Shown: positions 34,435 through 43,098, numbered from the stretch's first letter. The stretch: DNA of 64,000 nt from Mycolicibacterium tusciae (GCF_002086795.1 NZ_MVIM01000018.1:1-64000), one strand, 5' to 3'. Notes: generated from the letters alone by a model not told the origin. Numbers and translations are program-made.

Positions 34435-34959
34435 ATGAGCCGCAACGATGTAGCGATCCGGCCCGCCGTCACCGACGACCTCGACGCGATCGCAGAGATC
34501 TACGCCCATCACGTCATGACTTCAGTGGCGACCTTTGAGCTGACTCCCCCGACCGCAGACGAGTGGCGCAGGCGCTTCGACGACGTCGCCGAACGCGAAT
34601 TGCCTTTTGTCACAGCGAGCTTGGACGGCAAGGTGGCGGGCTACGGCTACTGCGCACCGTGGAAGCCGCGGCCGGCCTATCGCCACACCGTGGAAGACTC
34701 CGTGTACCTCGCGCCGAGCGCGGTGGGACTGGGCATCGGCGGCATGCTGCTCGATACCCTGCTCACCGAATGTGGCCGCATCCGGGTACGGCAGGTCATC
34801 GCAGTCATCGTGGACACGGCTGGCGCCGCGGCCTCCCTTGCGCTGCACCGCAATCGCGGATTCATCGACGCCGGACGGCTCACTTCGGTCGGGTACAAGC
34901 ACGGCCTGTGGCTCGACACGATGTTGCTGCAACGCAGCATGGCCGAAGTCACAGACTGA
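34435..34959 (+). CDS. GNAT N-acetyltransferase (phosphinothricin-acetyltransferase-like)
   Basis: A 174-residue GNAT protein. The start VAIRPAVTDDLDAIAEIYAHH with TSVATFE is characteristic of Pat/Bar-type and MddA-type enzymes, and the acetyl-CoA pyrophosphate loop is SAVGLGIGGMLL (about residues 98-109). These enzymes N-acetylate small amino-acid-like compounds such as phosphinothricin or methionine sulfoximine. Here it may be an ordinary metabolic enzyme. Its last 11 bases overlap the convergent membrane-anchored protein gene. Confidence 0.88.
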   Translation: MSRNDVAIRPAVTDDLDAIAEIYAHHVMTSVATFELTPPTADEWRRRFDDVAERELPFVTASLDGKVAGYGYCAPWKPRPAYRHTVEDSVYLAPSAVGLGIGGMLLDTLLTECGRIRVRQVIAVIVDTAGAAASLALHRNRGFIDAGRLTSVGYKHGLWLDTMLLQRSMAEVTD

Positions 34960-35491
34960 CTTCCGTCCACGCCGGACTGTCGTTTCGATGGTCCGTCGTG
35001 TTGCGGCATTCGCCGTATATCCGCACCGTGGCAAAGCCTACGTCGTCGACGTTGCGCTGCAGCACAGCCGTGACGCCGTCGCGGGTGAGTTTTCGGCCGA
35101 AGCGCTCGGCGGTGGCGGGGGCGTTCGCCCAGCCGTCGGCGATCATCGCCGAGGCGACCTCATCCAAGCGGCGTCCCCAATCACCCTGCGGGAGTCTGAA
35201 ACTCATGTGAAGGACCGCCTGATAGGGCGGGTCGTTGTCGCTGACGCAGGAGACGAAGGCGTAGCCGGCGGTGGCGTCCTTCAGGTGTGCGGTGGCGACG
35301 ATCTGCCGGCCCGGTCCGACGACCTGCTGCGCCGCCTGCTCATCGGTCAAGGGCACGATGTCCCGCTGGAGCGCGTCAGCTTCGTGCCGGTCGACGACGA
35401 TGAACGCAGTCCCCAGGACCAACGACAGCACTAGCGCCGCCATGAGCAGTCCCCTGGACCGCGGTGTGGAGATCCAGCCCGCCCCGTTCAT
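34949..35491 (-). CDS. Membrane-anchored hypothetical protein
   Basis: A 180-residue protein with one N-terminal membrane helix (about residues 14-33) and an extracytoplasmic domain of some 145 residues with two Cys (VSCVSDND and YGECRNTT) that may form a disulfide. The first ten residues are uncleaved and polar, so it is probably a signal anchor. I do not recognise the family. It starts in the last four bases of the TetR gene, so they form an operon and it may be a regulated envelope protein. Confidence 0.7.
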   Translation of the reverse strand: MNGAGWISTPRSRGLLMAALVLSLVLGTAFIVVDRHEADALQRDIVPLTDEQAAQQVVGPGRQIVATAHLKDATAGYAFVSCVSDNDPPYQAVLHMSFRLPQGDWGRRLDEVASAMIADGWANAPATAERFGRKLTRDGVTAVLQRNVDDVGFATVRIYGECRNTTDHRNDSPAWTEVSL

Positions 35492-36135
35492 GACGGCAGC
35501 TCACCGCGCCCGGCGATCCCGCTGATCAAACGCGCGCATACGGCATCCATCTCACTGCGCGCCTGTTCGCGATCGGCGGCGCGGGACACGAACAGCGCCG
35601 CTTCGTCGAGCGCGCCGAGCAGCACGTGCGCCGTCGGCCGCAGCGGCTGTTCGGGGACCGCGCCCTCGGCGATCGCGTGGGCAAGCATGCCCTCGATGAT
35701 CCCGAGCCCGTACTTGACGCCAACAGCGCGCCAGCGGTCCCAACCCAGCACCGCTGGGGCATCGATCAGCACGATCTGCTGAACATCGGGCGCCGCGCAG
35801 CCATCGAGGAACAATCGTGCCCCGACCTGCATCGCCTCCAGCGGATCGAGCGGCTGCAGCTCGGTGATCTGCCGCGCGATGTCCTCCACCAGCTGCTGCT
35901 CCACCTGCTCGTAGACCGCCGCGAACAGGCCGATCTTGTCGTCGAACTGGTGGTACAGCGCGCCTCGGGTAACCCCGGCCGCTGCGACGATGGCCTGAGT
36001 CGAGACGTCGCTGAAACCCTTGTCGGCGAACAACTTTCGACCGGCATCGATCAGCAGCGCGCGCGTGGCGGCGGTGCGCTCCGCCTGGGTGCGCCGGGTG
36101 GTCGATGTCGCTCCGGCCCGATCGTTGACTTTCAT
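35488..36135 (-). CDS. TetR/AcrR family transcriptional regulator
   Basis: A 215-residue regulator: helix-turn-helix at about residues 25-70 (RALLIDAGRKLFADKGFSDVSTQAIVAAAGVTRG, then ALYHQFDDK) and a helical ligand domain with WDRWRAVGVKYGLG. It is divergent from an alpha/beta hydrolase and a dyad at 36148-36176 lies between the two starts, so it probably represses the hydrolase and its own operon. The downstream partner is a membrane-anchored hypothetical gene overlapping by four bases. Confidence 0.88.
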   Translation of the reverse strand: MKVNDRAGATSTTRRTQAERTAATRALLIDAGRKLFADKGFSDVSTQAIVAAAGVTRGALYHQFDDKIGLFAAVYEQVEQQLVEDIARQITELQPLDPLEAMQVGARLFLDGCAAPDVQQIVLIDAPAVLGWDRWRAVGVKYGLGIIEGMLAHAIAEGAVPEQPLRPTAHVLLGALDEAALFVSRAADREQARSEMDAVCARLISGIAGRGELPS

Positions 36136-36147
36136 ACAGCGTGCACG

Positions 36148-36176
36148 TAACTTTCATACCAAGTGTTTGTAAGTTA
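36148..36176. promoter_or_regulatory. Dyad between TetR and hydrolase genes, probable operator
   Basis: TAACTT (36148-36153) and AAGTTA (36171-36176) are perfect inverted arms; four inner pairs also match (C55/G69, A56/T68, A58/T66, C59/G65 of the 36100s), giving 10 of 14 pairs about a central base. It lies 12 bases from the TetR ATG and 17 bases from the hydrolase ATG. Confidence 0.6.
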
Positions 36177-36193
36177 TGGGAAGGATAGCGAAC

Positions 36194-37039
36194 ATGCCGC
36201 AGGCCGTACTGGATCAAGCGACCATCGAGTACCGCGTGTTGGGTCCGGAGGACTCGCCGCACCCGCCCGTGGTGTTCGTGCACGGAATCCTCGTAGACAG
36301 CCGGTTGTGGGATCGGGTGGCCGACGGGCTGGCAAAGCGTGGCTTCCGGTGCTACCTGCCGAACTGGCCGCTGGGCTCGCACACGATTCCGGTCAACGAC
36401 GGCGTCGAATTGTCCCCGCCTTCGGTCGCGGCCATGATCGCCGACTTCATCGTCGAGCTGGGTCTTTCGGACGTCACCCTGGTCGGCAACGACACCGGTG
36501 GCGGATTGTGCCAGCTGGTCATCGATGCGTACCCCGACCTTGTCGGCCGGCTGGTCCTGACCAACTGCGACGCATTCGACAAGTTCCCACCGTTCCCGTT
36601 CACGCTCGTGTTCGCGCTGCTGCGCGGTCCGCGGTCGATCAAGGTGCTGTTCGAGCAGATGCGGATCAAGGCGCTGCGGCATTCGCCGCTCGGCTTCGGT
36701 CTGCTTGTCAATCCGGACGCCCAACTGACGGCGTCGTGGCTGGAGCCCGGCCGCACCGACGTCCGGATCCGGCGAGACCTGGCACGCCTGCTGCGCGCAG
36801 TCGCCAAGACCGACCTGACCGATGTGTCGACGCGCCTGCCGCGCTTCACCAAACCGGTCACCATCGTCTGGGGTCAGCGCGATCGCGCATTCACCCCGGC
36901 GCTCGGCCGCAGGCTGGCGGCTCTGTTCACCGACTCGACGCTGATCGAGGTGCCCGATGCGAGAACCTTCGTCTCGCTGGACAGGCCGGGAGCGGTTATC
37001 GACGCCGTCGCGAAGATCGGTGCGGGCAGGCCCGCCTAG
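36194..37039 (+). CDS. Alpha/beta hydrolase with Asp nucleophile (dehalogenase/epoxide-hydrolase-like)
   Basis: A 281-residue alpha/beta-hydrolase-fold protein. The oxyanion region is VFVHGILVDSRLW, and the nucleophile elbow is VGNDTGGG, giving Asp100 instead of Ser, as in haloalkane dehalogenases and epoxide hydrolases. A possible acid is in WGQRDRAFTP. At the position where a catalytic His is expected the sequence reads DARTFVSLDRP, so no His is visible; catalysis may be impaired or altered. ATG 36194 has AAGGA upstream; ATG 36176 lies in the operator. Probably induced by a ligand of the divergent TetR. Confidence 0.82.
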   Translation: MPQAVLDQATIEYRVLGPEDSPHPPVVFVHGILVDSRLWDRVADGLAKRGFRCYLPNWPLGSHTIPVNDGVELSPPSVAAMIADFIVELGLSDVTLVGNDTGGGLCQLVIDAYPDLVGRLVLTNCDAFDKFPPFPFTLVFALLRGPRSIKVLFEQMRIKALRHSPLGFGLLVNPDAQLTASWLEPGRTDVRIRRDLARLLRAVAKTDLTDVSTRLPRFTKPVTIVWGQRDRAFTPALGRRLAALFTDSTLIEVPDARTFVSLDRPGAVIDAVAKIGAGRPA

Positions 37040-37920
37040 CTCTTGGCGAGGGTGAACTGGCAGATGTCGGTGTAGCCCTCACGGAAGAGGTCGGCGCAAC
37101 CGGTCAGGTACTTCATGTACCGGTCGTAGACTTCTTGGGACTGAATCGCGAGCGCTTCGTCCTTGCGGGCCGACAGCTTGTCCGCCCAGATGTCCAGAGT
37201 GCGGGCATAGTGCAACCGCAGCCGCTGAGCGCGCTTGAGCTGAAAGCCGGCCTCCGCGGCGTGCTGCTCGACCTGAGACGGCTTCGGCAGATCACCGCCG
37301 GGGAAGATCTCGTCCATGATGAACTTCGAGAATCGGACGATTCTCATGGTCAGCTTCAGGCCCTTGTCCAAGAACTCCTGGTCTTCGGGCTTGATGATCG
37401 TGTGCAGCATCATCACCCCGTCCTCCGGGAGCACCGCGTAGGCCTTCTTGAAGAAATCGTCGTAGCGATCGCGGCCGAAATGCTCGAAGGCGCCGATCGA
37501 GACGATGCGGTCGACGGGTTCGTCGAACTGCTCCCAGCCCTGGAGCAGCACCCGCTTGGAACGCGTGCTGGGCGAGTCGGCGAACACCTTTTCGACGTGG
37601 GCCTTCTGGTTTTGACTCAAGGTGAGGCCGATGACGTTCACGTCGTACTTCTCCAGCGCCCGGTTCAGCGTGGCGCCCCAGCCGCAGCCGATGTCGAGAA
37701 GCGTCATTCCGGGCTTCAGATCCAGTTTGCCGAGCGACAGATCGATCTTGGCGATCTGCGCCTCCTCCAGCGTCATGTCATCGCGCTCGAAGTACGCGCA
37801 GCTGTAGGTCTGCGTCGGGTCGAGGAAGAGCCGGAAGAATTGGTCGGACAGGTCGTAGTGCGCCTGCACGTCCTCGAAATGCGGTTTGAGACCGCTCGCG
37901 TCGCTGGTCGTTTCTGGCAA
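37036..37920 (-). CDS. Mycolic-acid/cyclopropane-type SAM methyltransferase
   Basis: A 294-residue enzyme of the cyclopropane-mycolic-acid-synthase family: FEDVQAHYDLSDQFFRLFLD at the start, YSCAYFE, the SAM loop LLDIGCGWG (about residues 72-80), NVIGLTLSQNQ, and GAFEHFGRDRYDDFF. These enzymes cyclopropanate or methylate mycolic acids in the cell envelope. I place the start at TTG 37920 by family length (LPETTSDASGLKPHFE); ATG 37995 would add 25 basic residues without homology. The stop overlaps that of the convergent hydrolase by four bases. Which mycolate position it modifies is unknown. Confidence 0.9.
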   Translation of the reverse strand: MPETTSDASGLKPHFEDVQAHYDLSDQFFRLFLDPTQTYSCAYFERDDMTLEEAQIAKIDLSLGKLDLKPGMTLLDIGCGWGATLNRALEKYDVNVIGLTLSQNQKAHVEKVFADSPSTRSKRVLLQGWEQFDEPVDRIVSIGAFEHFGRDRYDDFFKKAYAVLPEDGVMMLHTIIKPEDQEFLDKGLKLTMRIVRFSKFIMDEIFPGGDLPKPSQVEQHAAEAGFQLKRAQRLRLHYARTLDIWADKLSARKDEALAIQSQEVYDRYMKYLTGCADLFREGYTDICQFTLAKS

Positions 37921-38308
37921 GGTATATAGCCTCTGACGTTTGGTTCTGGAAAATTTGCGAAGGCCCCGCATCGGTGCGGAGACCTCCCCCGTCATGTGCG
38001 CAGTTTACGCACAGTACATGAGCCAACCCCTATTGGCCTCATCGGTGAATCCACCCGTCGCGGGCGCCACTTATCTGACGCCAGCGAATATTTTCGCATC
38101 CTGGTCCTTCGTCATTGACGGGGCGGGCTGCCAACTCGTGTTCAACCGCGCCTATACCCACGTCCACGGCCTTTAAGCGTCGGCGGTACCGGTCTGACGG
38201 TCGGGTCGTGTCGCCCCTGCTGCGCTGTCCGAACCGACCCTCAGCAACGCGACGCGCACCGGCGGCACCCAGCGCAACGTCAGGGATTTGTCACAACCAC
38301 GATCCGCG
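37921..38308. other. Intergenic region of about 390 bp
   Basis: Between the methyltransferase start and the monooxygenase stop I see no convincing gene. It is less GC-rich than its neighbours in parts. It holds a seven-base-spaced inverted repeat TGTGCG (37995-38000)/CGCACA (38008-38013) that could be a regulatory site for the methyltransferase. A 78-codon frame across the middle has no family features. Confidence 0.6.
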
Positions 38309-38608
38309 TCAACTGAGTTTGCGGGCCGCGCCGACGTCGTACTCGGCCACCGACGCAGCGAGGATGGCCGCCCCCTGTTCGCCGCCGACACCGCTGCCAC
38401 GGAACTCCTCGACCGCAGCGTGCGACTCCCAGCGTTCGAGGATGTTGATCCGCCCAGCGTCGACAAGGTCGGCCGACAACGCGAAGTCCAGACAGCCCGC
38501 GGTCGCGCGGGCCTGACGGACAACGTCCACGCACCCCGCCAGATAGTCGTCGCGCCGCGCGGGGTCGACGATGAGATGACCGGCGACGATGACCTCCTGC
38601 AAGACCAC
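38309..38608 (-). CDS. ABM-domain (antibiotic biosynthesis monooxygenase-like) protein
   Basis: A 99-residue protein of the ABM dimeric alpha/beta-barrel family: EVIVAGHLIVDPARRDDYLA (first strand), VDVVRQARATAGCLDFALSAD, INILERWESHAAVEEF (helix after the WES motif). Putative quinol monooxygenases of the YgiN type and small polyketide tailoring enzymes share this pattern. No cofactor is required by the family. It has no operon partner and its substrate is not known. Confidence 0.85.
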   Translation of the reverse strand: MVLQEVIVAGHLIVDPARRDDYLAGCVDVVRQARATAGCLDFALSADLVDAGRINILERWESHAAVEEFRGSGVGGEQGAAILAASVAEYDVGAARKLS

Positions 38609-38710
38609 AATGACCTCCTATGTGCACCGCGGTGACTGCAATGGAGACTGCGACGCCCGGCGGAACTCATCGACTTCCCGGAACCGGCGTGCGGTAGTAA
38701 GCATGAAGGC

Positions 38711-39016
38711 ATGAACCTGCGAGACGTTTCAGAACTGCGCGACGCCGCCCATCCCGATGCCTCACGCGTGTACGGACAGCCGCACCAAACCGCGGACGGC
38801 ACGACGGTCATACCGGTGAGCAGGGCGCGCGGCGGCGCCCTCGGGGTGTTTGTCGTCAAAGACGGCCAGGCCGCATGGGTTCCCGCCGCCGACGCCACCC
38901 GCATCGCGTTGCTGGGCATCTTTGTCGGACTCGTCTCGGCCGCATGCGCCGGCATAGCTATGGTTCGTCGGCCGCCGTGGCCCGACCTGCACGGCGATAT
39001 CTCGTCGCGGTTGTAG
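38711..39016 (+). CDS. GerW/YtfJ-like small protein with C-terminal helix
   Basis: A 101-residue protein. Residues 20-63 (VYGQPHQTADGTTVIPVSRARG, GGALGVFVVKDGQAAWVP) match the sporulation protein YtfJ/GerW family, and one membrane helix follows (about 64-84), then a polar tail. The family also occurs in actinobacteria that do not sporulate; its role there is unknown. Its last 59 bases are antisense to the end of the convergent ccdA-like gene. Confidence 0.7.
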   Translation: MNLRDVSELRDAAHPDASRVYGQPHQTADGTTVIPVSRARGGALGVFVVKDGQAAWVPAADATRIALLGIFVGLVSAACAGIAMVRRPPWPDLHGDISSRL

Positions 39017-39857
39017 TCCCCGCGCGCACGGCCACGAGCACGACTGCGAGCGCGGCCACCAGCGCCACCCACGGCCACGCTCCGTGTTGATGTGTCCAGC
39101 CGGCTATCGCACCCTGTATCCGGCCGGCGGCGGCGATCACTGGATCAGTCGGGTCACCGTCAGCGGTGAACAGACGCACCTCGTAAACGCCGTAATAGCT
39201 CACGTAGAGACCGACCACGACAAGCAGCGCGCCACTGATTCGGTTGAGGTAAGGAGTGATTCGGCGCATCCGGTCGGCGACGGCTGAACTCGCCACGGCG
39301 GCGGCAACGGCCAACGCGCCCACCACCAACGTGAATCCGGCGGCGTAGGCGACATAGACGAGTGCCCCGCCGACTTGGGAATCACCCTTGAACGCCATCC
39401 CGGTGACCGCGAGGAAAGGGCCGATCGTGCAGGACAACGACGCGACGGCGTAGCTGAGGCCGTAGCCGAACATCGAGCCCAGGCGCGCAGTCGGCGCCGA
39501 ACGCGTGTGCACCGCCGGAATCAGCGCCGAGAAGTCGCGGCCGAGCAACAACCAGACGCCCAGGGCGACGAGGACCACGCCGATGACCACCGTGACGTAC
39601 GGCAGGTAACGCTGCACCGTCGATGCCGCGGCAATCGTCAGCAGTCCGAACGTGCCGAACACCGCGACGAAGCCGAGCGCCATGGCCGCGGTCGCCGCGA
39701 CGGCACGGCCTAGCGCAGTGAGCGCGCCGCCTCGTTCGCCGTTGGCGTCGCCCCGCACCACCAGTGCCAAATAGGCGGGCAGCATCGCAAAGCCGCACGG
39801 ATTGAGCGCGGCGACCAACCCGGCGGCGAACGCCAGACCGATCAGATCCTGGTCCAC
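38958..39857 (-). CDS. ccdA: Cytochrome c biogenesis/thiol transporter, CcdA (DsbD-like) family
   Basis: A 299-residue membrane protein with six core helices, including AALNPCGFAMLPAYLAL (about residues 16-32) and ASLSCTIGPFLAVTG (about 138-152), which carry the two redox-active Cys of the CcdA family. It transfers electrons from cytoplasmic thioredoxin to exported thioredoxin-like proteins. The gene for such a protein is directly upstream in the same operon (13 bp). It is the equivalent of the Rv2877c/Rv2878c pair as I recall. A Cys-poor C-terminal extension of about 60 residues ends in one more helix. Confidence 0.9.
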   Translation of the reverse strand: MDQDLIGLAFAAGLVAALNPCGFAMLPAYLALVVRGDANGERGGALTALGRAVAATAAMALGFVAVFGTFGLLTIAAASTVQRYLPYVTVVIGVVLVALGVWLLLGRDFSALIPAVHTRSAPTARLGSMFGYGLSYAVASLSCTIGPFLAVTGMAFKGDSQVGGALVYVAYAAGFTLVVGALAVAAAVASSAVADRMRRITPYLNRISGALLVVVGLYVSYYGVYEVRLFTADGDPTDPVIAAAGRIQGAIAGWTHQHGAWPWVALVAALAVVLVAVRAGTTTATRYRRAGRATAADEP

Positions 39858-39870
39858 GCGCGACGACCGG

Positions 39871-40374
39871 CTAGGCGAGCGCCGCTACCCGATCGGACAG
39901 TTCCTTCAGGGGCATCGCCGAGGTCGGATTGTTCACGAACGACGACGAGCCGTCCGCGCGGTAGAAGACGTAGGCGGGCTGCCAGGGCACGTCGTAGCGC
40001 GCCCAGATGGAGCCGTCGGCGTCGTTGAGATTCGTGAAGCCGAGGTTGTATTTCGACACGAACCCCTGCATGTCCGAAACGGCCGAGCGGGCCGCGACCC
40101 CGACGAAGGTCACGTCGGGGTTGGCTGCAGCGACCTGGCTGACGTTCGGCGCCTCGGCGTTGCAGAACGGGCACCACGGCGTCCAGAACCACAACACCGC
40201 GGGCTTGCCGACCAGGCTCGCACCCGAGAACGGCGCGCCGGACAGGGTCGTACCGGTGAACTGGAGGCGGTCGTCGGCGAGGGCGGCGGGTGGGCTGACG
40301 AGGCCGAGCGCCAGCAGGGCGGCCAGCCCTGCGATCATCACCGATCGACCAATCCGCAAGAACCGAAGCCTCAT
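39871..40374 (-). CDS. Exported thioredoxin-like protein (DsbE/MPT53-like)
   Basis: A 167-residue exported redox protein: a signal sequence to about residue 34 (SPPAALADD), then a thioredoxin domain with the active site WCPFC (Cys68 and Cys71) and a conserved cis-Pro region VPWQPAYVFY. The ATG at 40374 has a strong GGAAGGAG site. It is similar to MPT53/DsbE, which oxidises or maintains thiols of secreted proteins outside the membrane. The downstream ccdA gene would keep it reduced; the pair form an operon. Confidence 0.9.
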   Translation of the reverse strand: MRLRFLRIGRSVMIAGLAALLALGLVSPPAALADDRLQFTGTTLSGAPFSGASLVGKPAVLWFWTPWCPFCNAEAPNVSQVAAANPDVTFVGVAARSAVSDMQGFVSKYNLGFTNLNDADGSIWARYDVPWQPAYVFYRADGSSSFVNNPTSAMPLKELSDRVAALA

Positions 40375-40474
40375 CTCGATCTCCTTCCGGTCATGGCGCC
40401 GCAGACGTATGGCCTGAACACGCCCTTCAACACACGCTACGACGGCCGATATGGTTCACCGCCAAATCGCCTAG

Positions 40475-41356
40475 TCAGTTCTGCCGCGGTAATAGTTCAG
40501 TCACAAACCGGTCGATGAACTCCGATGGGTTGGAACGGCCGGCAGGCCGGATGACGAACTTGCTCAATCCCGCTTCGAGGTAGGCGTCGAGTTGACGGTG
40601 CAGGCCCGACCAGCTGTCGGCGATGAATTCCGACGGATCCACGTCCGGTCTGCGGCGACGGATTGCGGCGGCAAACTCGTCCGGCAGGGCGCCGTCGGAC
40701 ACCGCGAGGTTGATGCCGTAGTGGTCGGCGTCGATTTCGCGCCCCGCCTGCTCGGCTGCCTGTTGGATCTGTTCGCGTCCGGCACGGGCCTCGGCCGGCG
40801 TCAGAAAGCTGCCGAGCCATCCGTCAGCCAACTGTCCGATGCGCCGAAAGCTCGCGGGCGCCGAGCCGCCGAGCCAGATGTCCAGCGCCTTGACCGGTCG
40901 AGGGGCGACAGCGACCGAACTCACGGAGTAGTAGCCGCCGGTGAACGACACATCGTCTTGTTCCAGAACGGATCTCAGCAGTCGCAACGACTCGTCGAAC
41001 ACCGCGGCCCGCGCGCCGTCGGGGACGATGAAGATCTGACGTTCCCCAGGGATGGCGGGCCGCAGGCCGAATACCGGGAGCACCCGCCCGGGCGCCAGTG
41101 CCGCCAATGACGCCAGCTGTTTTGCCACCAGCACCGGATGCCGACCCGGCAGCACCGCAACCGAGGTGCCGACCTTCAGGTTGACGGTCCGTGACAGTGC
41201 GTGCGCCATGCCGATGAACGGGTCAACGGCCTTGCTGTAGACGAGTTCGGAGAACCACAGCGAATCCACCCCCGCCGACTCGAGGTGGTCGACGATTTCG
41301 GGCAGTTCGTCCGGGCCGGTTTCCGCGCCCAATCCGACACCGAAACGAATCTTCAC
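40475..41356 (-). CDS. LLM-class F420-dependent oxidoreductase (luciferase-like)
   Basis: A 293-residue luciferase-like TIM-barrel protein with the mycobacterial F420-dependent group features: KIRFGVGLGAETGPDELPE at the N-terminus, DSLWFSELVYS, LKVGTSVAVLPGRHPVLVAKQLASL and PVKALDIWLGGSAPASFRRIG. It starts at GTG 41356 after a perfect AGGAGGT. F420H2 or FMN cofactor use cannot be told apart from sequence. Members reduce or oxidise diverse substrates. It is divergent from an SRPBCC gene by about 108 bp, which may be regulated with it. Confidence 0.88.
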   Translation of the reverse strand: MKIRFGVGLGAETGPDELPEIVDHLESAGVDSLWFSELVYSKAVDPFIGMAHALSRTVNLKVGTSVAVLPGRHPVLVAKQLASLAALAPGRVLPVFGLRPAIPGERQIFIVPDGARAAVFDESLRLLRSVLEQDDVSFTGGYYSVSSVAVAPRPVKALDIWLGGSAPASFRRIGQLADGWLGSFLTPAEARAGREQIQQAAEQAGREIDADHYGINLAVSDGALPDEFAAAIRRRRPDVDPSEFIADSWSGLHRQLDAYLEAGLSKFVIRPAGRSNPSEFIDRFVTELLPRQN

Positions 41357-41464
41357 ACCGCACCTCCTGACTCTGCGCAAATGCTACGGAACGCTCGGTC
41401 GGGCCCCTTGCTACCGTGCAAAGTGCGTGAGGGCAAAGGCAGTATTCCGACGGCAGGAGTAGCG

Positions 41465-41929
41465 ATGGACGGATCGGTGACGGTGTCGATGGCGGCTCCC
41501 GCGGACAAGATCTGGAATCTGATCGCCGACGTACGCAACACCGGCCGCTTCTCACCGGAGGTGATGGAAGCGGAGTGGGTCGGCACAGCGACGGGTCCTG
41601 CGCTGGGTGCCCGTTTCCGCGGGCACGTCAAGCGCAACGAGATCGGACCCGTCTACTGGACGACGTGCGAGGTAACCGCCTGCGAGCCGGGACGCGAGTT
41701 CGGCTTCGCTGTCTTGCTCAACGGCAAGGCGGTGAACAACTGGCACTATCGTCTCACTCCGACCGACGGCGGTACCGACGTCACCGAATCCTTCCGGCTC
41801 GACGACTCGCTCACCATGAAGCTCTTCTCGATCTTCGGCGGGCAACTGCGCCGCCGCCGCAACATCCGTGACATGCGCAAGACGTTGGAGCGGATCAAGG
41901 CTGTCGTCGAGGCACCGGACGCTGCCTGA
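41465..41929 (+). CDS. SRPBCC family (polyketide cyclase/START-like) protein
   Basis: A 154-residue helix-grip protein. MDGSVTVSMAAPADKIWNLIADVRNTGRFSPEV is the START-like opening, followed by the strands GARFRGHVKRN and the long C-terminal helix MRKTLERIKAVVEA. The fold forms a hydrophobic pocket; mycobacteria have many paralogs that bind lipids or act as cyclases. ATG 41465 follows AGGAG. Its stop is ten bases from that of the convergent hydrolase gene. Confidence 0.85.
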   Translation: MDGSVTVSMAAPADKIWNLIADVRNTGRFSPEVMEAEWVGTATGPALGARFRGHVKRNEIGPVYWTTCEVTACEPGREFGFAVLLNGKAVNNWHYRLTPTDGGTDVTESFRLDDSLTMKLFSIFGGQLRRRRNIRDMRKTLERIKAVVEAPDAA

Positions 41930-41939
41930 CCGCGGCCCG

Positions 41940-42902
41940 CTACAGACCGCGCAGACGGCGCACGCGATCGCTGATCGCCCGCCGCGACACAGCCGCCTCG
42001 TGGGCCAGGGCCTCGAACGCATGGGGGCAGCCCGGGTACACGTGTAACTCCGTCGGGACGCCCGCGTCACCCAGCCGCCGGGCATATTCGATGTCCTCGT
42101 TGCGAAACACGTCCAGATCACCGACGTCGATGTAGGCGTCGGGCAAACCGGTGAGGTCCTCGGCGCGCGCCGGTGCCGCGTACGCCGAGACGTGGTCTCC
42201 GCCGGCGTGCTCGCCAAGCAGCGCACCCCATCCGGTGAGGTTGTCGTCGTAGGTCCACGTCAGGAACGGCAGCAGCTCCGGATTGGGCGTCATGGGCCGG
42301 TCGTCGAGCATCGGATAGATCAGGATTTGTTGTGCGACAGCGGGACCGCCGCGGTCCCGCGCCAGCAGGCACACCCCGGCCGCCAGCCCCCCACCGGCGC
42401 TGTCGCCCATCACCGCCAGGCGTGCGGGGTCGACGCCGAGGTCGGCCGAATGTTCGGCCAGCCAGAGCAGCGCGCGGTAGCAGTCCTCGACCGGCGTCGG
42501 GTCTGGATGATCGGGTGCGACGCGGTAGTCGACAATCAGCATCGGCACACCCGACGCGGCCACATACTCCCGCACCGCGAGGTCGTACAAGGCACCGACG
42601 TGCTCGAGGCCGAAGATCATCCCCCCACCGTGCAGATAGAGCGCGGCGCTACCGGGGCCGTCGACTCCGGACGGGTGATACCAGGTGAGGTCCAGCGCCG
42701 TGCCGTCCGGCGCGGTCATGGAGTGCTGTGCGGTGTCGACACCGGCGGTGGGGGCTCGCCGGGAGGCGACGAGATCGAACATCCGGTGACCGCTGACGCG
42801 GCGCGCTTCGACGTCGCCGACGGCTGCGGGCTCTGACTCGCCGACTTCTGCGAACAACGGCGCCATCTCCGCGAGTACCTGCGCGTCGATACCGAGTGTC
42901 AT
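41940..42902 (-). CDS. HSL-type alpha/beta hydrolase (lipase/esterase)
   Basis: A 320-residue enzyme of the hormone-sensitive-lipase class: HGGG (91-94) oxyanion motif, GDSAGG with nucleophile Ser158, the Asp in YIDVGDLDVF and the His in CPHAFE. It has no signal peptide and is cytoplasmic. Substrates of this class are esters of short to medium acids. I chose ATG 42902 because it opens the conserved part (MTLGIDAQVLAEM); the longer frame extends 33 hydrophobic codons without clear homology. It is divergent from the SnoaL-like tandem by about 265 bp. Confidence 0.88.
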   Translation of the reverse strand: MTLGIDAQVLAEMAPLFAEVGESEPAAVGDVEARRVSGHRMFDLVASRRAPTAGVDTAQHSMTAPDGTALDLTWYHPSGVDGPGSAALYLHGGGMIFGLEHVGALYDLAVREYVAASGVPMLIVDYRVAPDHPDPTPVEDCYRALLWLAEHSADLGVDPARLAVMGDSAGGGLAAGVCLLARDRGGPAVAQQILIYPMLDDRPMTPNPELLPFLTWTYDDNLTGWGALLGEHAGGDHVSAYAAPARAEDLTGLPDAYIDVGDLDVFRNEDIEYARRLGDAGVPTELHVYPGCPHAFEALAHEAAVSRRAISDRVRRLRGL

Positions 42903-43098
42903 GGCAGCGACAGTAACGCGGATGAAGGTGACGACGACGGGAATGGCTGTTTCGCACTGTGCGGCAGGCGCTTTCGTCGGGATGTCGTTTCCCGGGCTCA
43001 TCGCTGGCGACCGGCGCCCTCGCAGGGATCACAGCGCTGACGAAGTCGGTGTTGCTGTGGTAGGGCGGAAAAGCCTCCCGGGGTCCAGCTGCCTTTGG

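Noticed and set aside
36163..37929. A 588-codon plus-strand frame across the hydrolase and the antisense of the methyltransferase.
   Set aside because: It mixes the shifted frame of one gene and the antisense frame of another; no protein family is visible.
37940..38176. 78-codon plus-strand frame in the intergenic region.
   Set aside because: No ribosome site, no family features, and it begins inside the N-terminal extension of the methyltransferase on the other strand.
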